From: Glandiceps talaboti
Lineage: Eukaryota > Hemichordata > Enteropneusta > Spengelidae
Assembly (NCBI RefSeq): GCF_964340395.1
Contig: NC_135549.1
Location: 28,877,595-28,941,594 of the forward strand
DNA: 64,000 nucleotides
Reading direction: 5' to 3'
Program-made: the position numbers and the translations under genes
Shown: positions 39,925-64,000 of the stretch, piece by piece
Position numbering within the stretch: the first letter of the stretch is position 1
Layout of the letters: each line of letters begins with the position of its first letter
Notes under the pieces: generated by a model
Told to the model about the DNA's origin: nothing
Seen by the model: the letters and a program-made list of their open reading frames with translations, nothing else
The model's database searches: none

Positions 39925-40761
39925 ATTCAGTTTAATGAGTTCTTGATAAACGCACAACTCTGATGTTTTATGGGTACAGGTATTCATTGGTCTGGGTCAC
40001 TCGATTGTACCTGGCGTCTGCAGGCTTCCAAGGTTGTGATGATTTGGCATTATTTTATTGTTAAGTTTTAAGTACAGTGGAGAGATTGAAAGAGTTGTCA
40101 TTGATGGGTGTTGCTATTAATTGTTAACTAAATGGTAACAAGTAAAGAATGACTAAAGGGAGCATATACACTATTAATGACTTTTTCAGCCTAGCCTTCA
40201 TATGCCATATAGTTCCAGTTATCAAAAAAACGAAAGATTGTATAGTTTGGCCACTAGGGGTGCTATTCATTCAGAAGCAGTTGGAAGTGAGGACCAGAAT
40301 CATTGAGTGGTGTGTTTCTCACTGAAAACATTCCTTTCTCAATGTTTGACAGCAAAATTTTGTGGAATTCTTATCTAATTGAAATAGTCTTGCTTCTTTC
40401 TTTTCCATAAAGTGATTTGAAGGGAGCTTAAATTTCTTGTACGTATATTATTGCCAGCTTCACATTTTACTACCCTGTGGCATCCATGATGAAAATTGAT
40501 AACCCTCATGTCGCTTTTAGAGTCTTGGTCACCCCTGGACTGAAAGAATCGTAGATCCGTCCTTGCTTCATCTCATGGACCCACAATCACAACCACAACA
40601 CGTAGTTGAAGGTTATGGTTACATGAAAACAAGCAGTAATGGATCTCTCAGTCAAGTCCCACCCGTACCCTAATATTGCACTTCTTTTGTCCATGCCTTC
40701 AAAAGTTGATAACTGGATAATGGTGTATCTAAGCTGTCGGATTCCTCATCATGTGATTTCA

Positions 40762-40767
40762 AATAAA
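40762..40767 (+). terminator. Candidate METAP2 polyadenylation signal AATAAA
   Basis: The first canonical AATAAA after the METAP2 stop codon that I found, about 840 bases downstream, followed by GT-rich sequence (TTGTATTCATGTG). This predicts a 3' UTR of roughly 0.85 kb. Confidence 0.6.
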
Positions 40768-41125
40768 ATGGTAGTTACATTACATGACACTTGTATTCAT
40801 GTGCAAATTATGTTCTAGTGAGTGAGCAGATAGTGATTAATAGTAACAGAGACATACCCTGATAACAAGAGACATTTAAAAAGGCCCCAAACTATGAAAT
40901 GTGGGAATTTGTTGACTATATGTAAACATTTGATCTCCGCACCACTACTGGTGTTTTCCCTGGTTGACCTAGAGTCAAATATCAGAAATGCTGAATATAT
41001 ATAAAACGCTGCAAATACTGTAGTGTTGAACAGATCAAATATGAGAGACACTCTGTGTAAAAATCATCAATTGGATATCCCTCATTTGAGTAATGAGGTG
41101 TGTTGAGAGAAACAAAATACAACTA

Positions 41126-41278
41126 AAACATTGAGGGATCGACGAATGACTGCATATCATACACATTTTATGTTCCCCAAGAACAATTTAGATAGATAAG
41201 AAACAGACTTCCCACAGACCACTCATTACAAATATAATAATATGATATGCACCGTTGTTTGGCGATCCCTCGATGTTT
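41126..41278. mobile_element. 153-bp MITE with TA target duplication (copy 2 of 2)
   Basis: Same family and orientation as the copy at 5539-5697: ends AAACATTGAGGGATCG and CGATCCCTCGATGTTT, TA on both sides, and a nearly identical core including AACAATTTAGATAGATAAG. It is slightly diverged and missing a few bases in the right arm. Confidence 0.85.
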
Positions 41279-41314
41279 TAGTTGTATTGATACACTTGCT
41301 GAGGTATAAGAAAT

Positions 41315-41792
41315 ATTTTTAGCACAACTGAACTGAGGTTCAAGTTGCCATAGGCATCAAGTTTTGTCTGTGTGTATGTATGTGTGTGGGTGTGTGTGTG
41401 TATGTCTATCTGTATGTATGTAATGTATGTATGTATGTGTTTATGTGAACAACTTAAATGAGAAACTGCAAAATCTAATGACTTCAAATTTGGCAGGGAC
41501 ATTGCTTATGGTGTGTAGATGAAATAGTATTCAAATAAAAGTGATCCGATCAGTGGTTTTCAAGTTATGTCCAAAAGAGTGATGTTCTGTCAAAATAGGT
41601 CATCTTTTACAATGGAAGTCTATGAGGTATTGTTATATAATGGTACAAAATCTCATGGCAAAAGTCCATGGGATGTGCCATTATCCTGCAGGGGTGTGTT
41701 CATTTTGAAGTGTGTTTCTCTCACTGCAAGTGTATGTCAGACATTGGCTTTCAGTTGTGCACATTGCCATTGGCAGTATTTTTATGAAATGT
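41315..41792 (+). repeat. Dispersed repeat with internal TG/TATG microsatellite (copy 1 of 2)
   Basis: Starts AGCACAACTGAACTGAGG and continues through a microsatellite to GATCCGATCAGTGGTTTTCA, GGAAGTCTATGAGGTA and GTTGTGCACATTGCCATTGG. It matches 59373-59884 in the same orientation over its length. Confidence 0.8.
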
Positions 41793-44700
41793 TTTCATGG
41801 TTATTTTTATTTCTGCCATTATTTGTTCTTACCACAATAATATCACTATTTGTAGTTGAGGGGTTTTGCTGTTTTCTTTCACCTAGGATAATTGGGAATA
41901 TCAACTTGTATGTCATGACTGTTTGAGGGGGGGCAGAGAGGAGAGCCAGGGGGGCTGGTTCTAACACATACACACCGCCCTAGGTTTGAGGCCATGACCA
42001 TATTTGGTGGACATTGTCGTGTTTTCAATGAAGATGACATTGAAATATTGAGAAGAGTCCCCCATAATATTTTAGTCCCATGACTGCTGATTGAAATTGC
42101 TGAAATTATCTGTTGTTGAGTATGTTATGAATGTTATGATACCTATATGTAAATGTATGAAAACTGAAATGTTGAATATGTTGATTAGAGTTTTCTAATT
42201 TGAAAATGTTGACATATAGAATGTATGATCATGTACATTATCAGTTTATACCCTTGAAATGACAATGTTGGTCTAAATTAGATGGTATGATGTAGCACTA
42301 TCACTCGGCCCTCAATGGCCTAGCTCTAAGGGGTTAGTAATAACAACCTTTATTCATCCAAATAAATTGGAAATTTGTTGAATGGTTGTCACAAGAGCAG
42401 TGCCCTATTGTTGAAGAAGCAAGGGGAAACCGGAGTGCCTGGGGAAAATCTGCACTGTACGACAATGTCAAACTGAGCATTACCTTTCTTACATACAGAC
42501 CTGGTTAAATTTTAAATCAAACTCAGCCTACAGACACCTGGCGGGTTTGAACAACTCAGCCACCGACACCCAAGATTATGCCTTAGCCAATGTGTGAGGG
42601 CGCCCTGACATGGCATACCGTACAGATTAGGTCTAATGACTCATTTAGTGAATACCCAGTGTTGAGTATATAGCTACAACTGACTAACAAGACTGTAATG
42701 TTACATGTTTTATATTTACCTGTTTCTCTTCCATGTTATTACACACATATATTATATTGTCTTTTCAGGGTGGTGGGGGGGGGGGGGGTTATCTTCTCAG
42801 GAGTCCTTCAAGGTTGAGTGTCAATTATATTAAATATACGTGGGCAGATCTGTTATTTGATTATGGTGTCATTGTAGATTATTCATTAATTTTTCCAGAG
42901 TATTATACCATATTACTAGCAGTGGTTCCTATGTGCTTCTAACATATATGAAGACCTGTCATGTGGTTGTCAGGTATATTATAATGTAGATGAATAGGTG
43001 TATTACTTACAAAGTTACATAGCACATTGTAAATGACTAGACTGAAAGATATGATATAGTCTAGTGCTATCTGTTTGTCAAATCTAAAGATATCATCTCT
43101 TTAGGGGTTGGTTAGAGATGATTTGATATCATGTTGGCACCCAGACTATCCTTCATAATATATATAGTACTGGGGGCTTTAATACACCAGGAGTATACAA
43201 CAACAATGTGTGGAAATGGTGCACAAACAACACTGAATGAACCTCTTAGTCTTAGTGAAAGGGTATGCATTGCATTCTCCTTGAGATCAACAGGAGACTT
43301 AGTCTGGATGCCAACTGTGGTTTCTAACTAAAGTGAGTGGTGGTGTAAATGGTAATGATGCTGTATAGGAACTAGACTACAGGAGACTAGAACCATTTTC
43401 AAAGTTTCAACTGTAAAATACATCTTTGGTGGCACTCAGATAATCTGTGATAATGTTCATCATCAGTGTATGTTTTGAAGTTACTATCTTGAGAATGGGT
43501 AGACTAGACTGTATACAGGGTACCTTGTAGAATATAGGATAGAACAGACTGGTAGATGAATGTTACTTTCATGTATGGGGTAAGAAATGTCTTTTTTTTA
43601 GGACATTGACTGAGTGTAGCCTAATTTCATGATACCAGTGGTATTGTATGCATAGACAAAGTACACAATCAGATTTGGTTGTGAAGTGTTATATATGGGC
43701 CTATACCTATCAACAGTTTACACAAACACAGGGATTTATAAGTATTATATCTACACACTTGTGTGCTCAAAAAAAGTTATGATGACAGTATATTAGCTTA
43801 ACCTTCAAATAAAGATAATAAATATGAGTCCATAAGTAAGAATTATGTCTCAGTAACTTTTAATGTATAGCCCAGCCCAGAGAGTTGTCTTGATCTTATC
43901 TCGAGTAGCTCTGTACAGTACACCATAACTTTGTACAGTTGTTCATCAACTACCAGTATTCTAGCCTAGATCCTTTTACACTGGCTTATTTCATCTGTAG
44001 AGGGGTGCCGGTTGTTAGTCGAAGTCTGCCAGCATGAAGGATTTAGGCTACAAATATTAATGATCCAAAAACATGAACTAGTCTAGAGACCGTATGTAGA
44101 TTTGAATCTGAAGATATCTTTGACCACAGATTCATCCGCAGATAGTCTGTAGACTATTGATACAACAAAACTACTGGGGTTTTTTTTAGTATTAGGTAAA
44201 GATTTTAAAGTTTTCATTACAAAATAATATTTGTGGTAAGATTTAAGAGCTGTATACATTATATTGTTGTACCATGGGGTAATAAGATTCAGACATTAGT
44301 ACCACCCTGTCAGATAGGGCTGATGTATCTTACATTCTATTATGGGATAATAAAATAAAGTATGATAAATAGAACAACTGTATTATGTAAGCTGAAAGAA
44401 CAAATCTCCTACATAACTAAAGTTACAGTCACTTCACTGTTAATGGCAATTTATCAGTTTGTCTTTACTTCTGTCAGAGTTTATTGAATTTTTTTTTAAA
44501 AATGATATTTTATCACTTCAACCAGAGTTTGAGGAGTTTTATTTCATATTTGAAGAGAGATCTGGGATAAGAATGGACGTCATATAGATTTTGAGATGAA
44601 GGAATTTACTGGCTATGCCATTGTCTTGTTTTCAGTTTCAAGAAATAAAAGGAAACAAGAATGTATATTTACTGGCAGTGTCTTTGTTTGTATGTCACTT

Positions 44701-44858
44701 CAATTGACTGTGTTTGACAAACAAACAATATTCAATATCACAATGAAGAGTATGTCACTTCAAACAGTATTGTCTGGCTCACAAGATACTGTGACATATT
44801 CTTTGGGTCATCATATATTGTTACACTATAAATCATTTCGTTACAACCACCTAGCAAT

Positions 44859-45004
44859 GTAGTCTACCTGTACGCTATGACTACTTACACTATTCCGCTA
44901 TCATACAACTGAATAAGAATGGAGTGTAAATTTAAAAAAATGTGAGAATAGCGGAATAGTGTATTAAGTATAGCGATAGTCCTTAAAGACTACAGGTAGG
45001 CTAC
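44859..45004. mobile_element. ~145-bp foldback MITE
   Basis: TAGTCTACCTGTA at the left and TACAGGTAGGCTA at the right, plus inner ACACTATTCCGCTAT and ATAGCGGAATAGTGT, give a nearly full-length hairpin. Target duplication not resolved. Confidence 0.7.
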
Positions 45005-45140
45005 TAGCAATGCCATGTTTTATATAGTACTTACCTTTAACTCCGATTTTCTGTCGAAGAGGGCGCTCTTTATTGTAACTTTACAGGGCGGAAACATCTG
45101 ATTAAAATCTGATGTAGGGAACTTGTCGCTTTAGTTTACT

Positions 45141-45260
45141 CTCTCTCTTTTATTGTCGTTTGTTCTTTTATATATTGCTCTGAGAGCGTCTTATCATGGC
45201 TTATACCTAATACAAGGTGCTCACAGAACAAATAAAGAACAAACGACAATAAAAGTAGGG
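45141..45260. repeat. Hairpin with TTTTATTGTCGTTTGTTCTT arms
   Basis: TTTTATTGTCGTTTGTTCTT at about 45148-45169 is repeated as its complement at about 45232-45254. A small foldback element is likely. Confidence 0.65.
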
Positions 45261-46054
45261 GGTAAATAAAGAAATGGCACCAAGTTCAATAATCAGATTT
45301 TAATCACATTTCGTCACACTTGTGGATATCATTCAGTGTCCATGGTTTCATGTACATACGTACGTGTATTACCCTTTTAACACCATAAACGGTAGTGTCA
45401 AAACACATTATAATAAACTAACTTTTAGTGTAAAACGTATGGATTTGCTAATTCACTTTGCTATCTAGACCTGTCTGTCACTAGTCAGAAGGCAACATGT
45501 TGGGGCAATTAATGGTAGTTATGATTTTAGACCATAGTCATAGAAAAGGCACCCCCAAAAGGCGACACATATGATATAAAGTCAAATATCGGAGTAGCCA
45601 CCCCCCACCCCCCGATTCACATCCACAGATGGCCTGTAAACTACACTTCTATCCATTATGGCCTTGAATCTGAAGATATCTTTCAAACCCATTGATAGCC
45701 TCAAGACCCTGCTATGCTAGAGAAACTGGAATCGGATGAAGATGTGGCGATTTGTAGTGTCGATAATATGTAGTGTCTGAAATAGACAGTAAGAGTAACA
45801 CAATTTAGATTAACTTCTTTTATAAAATACTATCTATGACTTTCAACTTTTGCCCCAAAGTGCAATATATGTGAAGCATTGGCCATTAATTGTGAAACTG
45901 CTGAGTATTTAGATGACATGTTCTGTAATAGTGTTGTAGCTAGGTAATACATGTGTACGTATATGTATATCGGCGATGACTTGCTTGAAATGGCCCGAGA
46001 CTTCAGTGTGAAAAGTGAAGTTGTTGAGAATGAGTATGGCGTCAACAACAAAAA

Positions 46055-46171
46055 TTAGTCTAGTTCCAAACAGGGACAGCAGTGTATTACGTATTAAAAA
46101 CTTCATCACTTTCCCTTGTTTAAGTCGACGTATTATTCGTAAAACACTCTCCCTGTTTGGAACTAGACTAC
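46055..46171. repeat. Small foldback element next to the 5S-like RNA
   Basis: GTCTAGTTCCAAACAGGGA and its exact complement TCCCTGTTTGGAACTAGAC bracket about 75 bases, with weaker pairing inside. It lies downstream of the 5S-like sequence in the minus-strand sense. Confidence 0.75.
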
Positions 46172-46255
46172 AACAAAATATGTGAGGTAGAAAAACGAGC
46201 GTTCGGTTTAATAAAGACGAGATGAATGATGGGAAGAGCAGGTCAAAATATAAAG

Positions 46256-46374
46256 AGCCTACAGCACGTGGTATTCCCAGGCGGTGTACCATCCAAGTAC
46301 TAACCATGCCCGACGCAGCTTTACTTCGGTGATCGGATGAGAACCGTTTTTTTCAACGTAGTATGGCCGTAGAC
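46256..46374 (-). rRNA. 5S ribosomal RNA gene or 5S-derived copy
   Basis: Read on the minus strand, 119 nt start with GTCTACGGCCATAC and end with GGGAATACC...GTGCTGTAGGCT, the standard ends of animal 5S rRNA. Helix I pairs along its length with only wobble exceptions. The internal pol III control regions are recognisable: an A-box-like AAGCTGCGTCGGGC and a C-box GGTTAGTACTTGGATGG. A short T-run (minus strand, near 46244-46247) about ten bases after the 3' end could serve as terminator. Departures from the usual animal sequence are an A-rich stretch, GTTGAAAAAAACGG, where most 5S genes have a GAACnC-type loop, and GGATGGTACACC where GGATGGGNGACC is usual. These make a pseudogene or the head of a 5S-derived SINE (SINE3 class) as likely as a working gene. 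There is no second copy in the window. Identification as 5S-derived is firm; functionality is not. Confidence 0.85.
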
Positions 46375-49174
46375 AATGTAATCGATCGAGCGTTTGGTAT
46401 TTATCACTAACAAGTGGTACTATGACTGTTGACCAATGATTACATACAGTTGATGTGCGAATATAATCAAAATGCGATAGTTTACAGAAAACCTTTACAA
46501 CACAGGTAGTTACAGGTAAACCTAAAGATGGCGCTGTTTACATCATGTTGTACAGTACTAAAAAAACATACTATTGATTAAAATTCATTATCAAAATGAT
46601 ACTTTGCAAGACTTTCACTGTGTTATAATGTTGTCTATTATAACAGTAAAAGGTTGGTGCTTATTGGCTGACAGCATGAGGGACCTCTCGGGGTGATGGC
46701 GTCGTAAAAATAAGGGGTTTCCGTAGCAGATCTGGAGGTTTGTTGACTCTATTATGACAATTTTTAGGGTATTCATAGCCTTTAAGGTAACATTTTACAG
46801 CTTTGGAAAGCTTAAACTAATGTAAGTTTTGAATGAGTTTCACATGTCACAAAAAATGGGCCAGGTATATAGTGTCTGTAACATTGGTGGTATTGTGGCA
46901 ATAATTGCAGATATAGTATTAGTATATAGTCACTGGTATGTGTTACAGAATGTGAGGTGCGCATATCTACTAGATGTATAATACAATCTGGAATCTGGTG
47001 AGATGTGGTGATTAGTAGTCTCAATAACACCAAATATCCCAAATAGAAAGTATACAATGCGTATTGATCCCTTCATACTGAAGAGTAACACAATTTAGAT
47101 TAATAACTTCTTTTTATAAACTATCTTTGACTTTCAACTTTTGTCCCCAAAGTACAATCATTGTATCATTGGCGATTGATTGTGAAACAGAGGAGTATTG
47201 ACGTGACATGTTCTGTAACTAGTGTTTAGACATCATCAACATGTAATTGGCAACCACATACTAAGGGTAGATTTTTGTTTCTAAAGTTTATATATTAGCA
47301 TCTTGACAGTAAAAGGCAGAGAAAAGAGTTTGAGGTGGGGATATGCCCACTTCTGATGGGTGGGGGGGGGGGTCCTAGGGGGGTGTTCCCCTAGAACTTG
47401 AAGTCTTTGGGTTGGCTATTCAGATCCTGTAATGCAATAACTTCCAAGCTTTACAAGACGGCACTATCAAGTGTCAGAAACTATTCTTTGTACATAGCGT
47501 TGAATTGTGTTCGATAGTAAAATTAGCAATTAATCGTCATACATAATAGATAGAGTTACAATATTTAACAAGTTTAATACCATTATCTCCAGTAAAAGGT
47601 TTGTGCATCTGATTGTCCGTTGACTGCATGAGGTGATCTCCCGGGGTGCTGGTGGTCTCCGCTATAAAATCTAGAGTTTTTTGGCTCTATTAAGGCAATT
47701 TTTAGATTATTCACAGCCTTTAAGGTAATATTTTACAGCTTCGAAAAGCTAAAGTTGATGTAAGTTTAAATGAGTTTCCCATGTCACCTAAAATGGGCCA
47801 GGTAGTGTCCGTAATATTTGTATAGCGGCCTTACTATTGCAGATATAGAAATGTGACTGGGACTAAACGAGGGGCTAATCAAATAAGTCTTTGGTGGTTG
47901 CTAAAATTGGTCAACATTTTAGACGGCGTAATTTGAAGATTAGGTAAAGTCAGGGCTAACCAAACAACCTTTGATCGTTGTCGAGGATTGAACAGATCAT
48001 ACCTATTATGAAATAACAACCTTTGAATGCGGATCAAAACTTATCACATTAAACGCATAACTTGGGTGAATATATCGCATTGTTCTCACCCGTCCACCAA
48101 ACGACACGACTTGATGGTGTCACCTCGTGATAATGCACAGAGTCGGCTGTTCAGTTCACTAATGTATTACATTAACAAAACGAACCTATTACCTAATGTT
48201 GATGCAAACATAGATGACTGCGATATCATTACGCATAGTGTGGCCTTCGAAAGGAAGTCAATATAGATCGTGAGGGACATTCTTAATGATAGTATATTCC
48301 GATATTTTTTTCTGAGTTCGTAGACCACATGACTTGTGTGCGTGCACATCCATAACAAAGTACATAAAATTAAAATAATAATCTTTTAAATTACTTCGAT
48401 GTCATTAGACATATAGCTCAAATATTTACAAATACCACGACTAAATTCAACAGGTGTTTCCATTTTTTTTTTACTGAAAATGCCTCTTTTTGGTCACTTA
48501 TTTTCCCGCCAGATCTTATCACTATGACAGAATGTGTGATTTATTTTTTGGGACACTCTGAGGTTATTCACACACCTGTAGTGTACACAGATAGTGTACT
48601 TATTAAAACAGATGAATCATGTATATGTGGGTGATAAAGCTCAAAATGTTTCCAGATCTAAAATAAACCTAGTTTTTACACCAGTCTATATCTCACAATG
48701 TGAACATAACGAAAAAGTACGAATTATTCATCGGAATTTTGGACTTCGGTAGTTATTGACATTTGTGCTACGAATTAGCAACTTGTTAACACTTGCTCAT
48801 CATTTTTAGGGGGCCTCACCCCTATGGTGTCAATGAACTCATCTTCTGTAAACATATGAGACTTATAAAAGATATATTCTTGTTTCAGATTACGAGTATG
48901 TAAATATTCGTCAACTACACCTATCTAAGGTTTGTTCTGTATATAACTTATTCTGAAGGCTCTCCTCTTACGACGAACACATCCAAAAGTATGTCTCTCT
49001 TAACCAGATAAACGTTCGTGATTTTTGACACTTTTCGAAAAATTGTTTTGAATCTAGGAAGTAAAAGCAAAGTGTAAATTCTCTGAGCATCTTGCTACGG
49101 TTCTTGTATAGTAATACTAGTTTTAATTATTGGTTTCATTCATCGCCTGGGGGAAACACTGTTCTTTGTGTACC

Positions 49175-62747
<13,573 letters not shown>

Positions 62748-64000
62748 TAACATTACGATTGTGTCTATCTTACCATCCAGGTTCAAACTCGGTTAACCCA
62801 GCCTATCACCGTTGGTGATCAAGTACTCAGCTGCTCTCGATAATGAACAACCGGGTGTATTCTAATTATTTATAAACCCTGAATTGCCTCAACTCGATGC
62901 TCTAGTCAAGATACCGTACTAGATGAAATTTAAAAAAAAAATACAACGTGGTCTTTTTGCGATGGAACTGACGTTTCTTATTTGCCGACTTCTGCAAAGG
63001 GCCACGAAACAGACTTTCGGTTTATCGGAAGATATGTGCTCTGTTTTATTTGTCAAGAAAGTTATTATTAACACACGTTATACCAAATTACGATTTATTG
63101 TAGTGGGGTACTTCCCAATAAAAGCAATCGACGTGCATCATTGAAAATAGATCGACCGCCATTTTCATTTATCGTAGTCACAATACATTTCTGCGTGCTT
63201 TCAAAGATTTTAACTTTTATAAAGGTTTTTTTTTATTCGTTTGCATCAAGAGATTGCGTAGTAAAAGTACATTAAATTTTCTGTTTTGGACACAAAATAT
63301 CGACGTACAATGTGTGAACTTGAACGGTTCCACGAGAGTTTAGACTATTAAAATGAAGAACACGAAGACACGATACCAGGACACGGCAAAATTGTACAAA
63401 AGACACACCTTCAGTAAAATCAATTAACATTTTTCGTTCCAGTAATGTTGGACATTATATGACACTTGTACATAATCGACGTTGAATGACAAGTTATAAT
63501 TCAGGCGAAAAGACCACAGAGAACTTTCCATAACAGTAGTTTTATATGAGGCACAATAATACAGTCCCTAACAAGGAAGGTGATGTTTTTTTTTAAATAG
63601 TACAAATTAGAAATATTTTATTGATGTACAGAGAGAAAAATGAAGAGTATTATTATATCATGATTTGTCAAGTAACAGGTTTGGAAATATCTTTATGTTA
63701 ATCTACTGCCATTATGTGGTGACTAATTAATCTTTAGTATCATTGTAAGCTCTATCTAAATTAACTAGGACAATATGACTGACTCCATTACCTGTGTATT
63801 ACGTCATGTTGCAGGCGAAATAAATTGCAACCTTTGAACTCATTTAGGCTCCAGTATATCACATGGTAGCCCATGAGACGTCGCGATCTGACTTGACACA
63901 CGTGGCCATATGTTCTAGTTCTGTACATTTAGGTATATATAGCATATCACATTGTGTTATTGGAATTGGCATTCATCGAAACACCCACAATAAGTGACGC
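62748..64000. other. SLC6 3' UTR and downstream flank
   Basis: No further gene, repeat array or RNA gene was recognised. A short open frame at 62923-63144 is in the likely 3' UTR and has no family signature. Confidence 0.6.
63117..63122 (+). terminator. Candidate SLC6 polyadenylation signal AATAAA
   Basis: AATAAA (within CCCAATAAAAGC) about 370 bases after the SLC6 stop. A second candidate is at 63819-63824. Which is used cannot be told. Confidence 0.45.

Larger units (their letters stand above)
45790..47850. repeat. Diverged duplicated blocks
   Basis: 45790-45935 resembles 47085-47225 (shared AACACAATTTAGATTAA, ACTTTCAACTTTTG, GACATGTTCTGTAA), and 46653-46915 resembles 47593-47845 (shared AGCCTTTAAGGTAA, AATGGGCCAGGTA). 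The blocks look like an old tandem duplication later interrupted by other insertions, including the segment with the 5S-like RNA. Confidence 0.65.
40800..49100. other. Gene-free segment with 5S-like RNA, MITEs and duplicated blocks
   Basis: No protein gene is supported. It holds the second 5539-type MITE, a dispersed repeat at 41315-41792, a repeat near 42335-42640 with GGGGAAACCGGAGTGCC, hairpin elements at 44859-45004, 45141-45260 and 46055-46171, the 5S-like RNA, and related blocks between 45.8 and 47.9 kb. The last few hundred bases should include the SLC6 promoter. Confidence 0.55.

Noticed and set aside
45909-46307. A 132-codon minus-strand frame
   Set aside because: It starts inside the 5S-like sequence and runs through a foldback element; no domain.

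Overview
This is a stretch of nuclear DNA from an intron-rich animal. All three protein genes are split by GT-AG introns, the sequence is AT-rich, and microsatellites, minisatellites and short inverted-repeat transposons are everywhere. A marine invertebrate fits best. The ST6GalNAc-type sialyltransferase leans towards a deuterostome such as a hemichordate, amphioxus or echinoderm, but this is an inference and the species cannot be fixed from the window.

Layout. 1-6.9 kb: no gene; a Penelope-like retroelement remnant (about 1.88-2.69 kb) and several small inverted-repeat elements. 6.99-20.65 kb, minus strand: a complete 7-coding-exon GT29 sialyltransferase of the ST6GALNAC1/2 type (407 aa); its large intron 2 holds a 1.7-kb inverted-repeat element and a 39-bp minisatellite. 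20.7-25.9 kb: intergenic, with an octamer-bearing tandem array and LINE relics. 25.92-39.92 kb, plus strand: a complete 10-exon METAP2 (477 aa), with at least six transposon-like insertions in its introns and a remarkable intron-6 array in which the exon 6/intron 6 splice donor is tandemly amplified about 27 times. 40-49 kb: no protein gene, but a 5S rRNA-like sequence on the minus strand (46256-46374) and diverged duplicated blocks. 49.18-62.75 kb, plus strand: a complete 12-coding-exon SLC6 Na+/Cl- dependent transporter of the GABA/taurine/creatine type (704 aa). 62.75-64 kb: 3' flank.

The three protein genes have unrelated jobs: Golgi O-glycan sialylation, co-translational removal of initiator Met in the cytosol, and plasma-membrane solute uptake. 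I see no sign that they form a functional cluster. All exon boundaries were placed by hand from splice signals, reading frame and family conservation; phases close without a frameshift in all three genes. The most notable non-gene structures are the METAP2 decoy-donor array with a 730-bp TTAA-flanked foldback element inserted into it, the Penelope relic with a hammerhead-like core, and the isolated 5S-like sequence.
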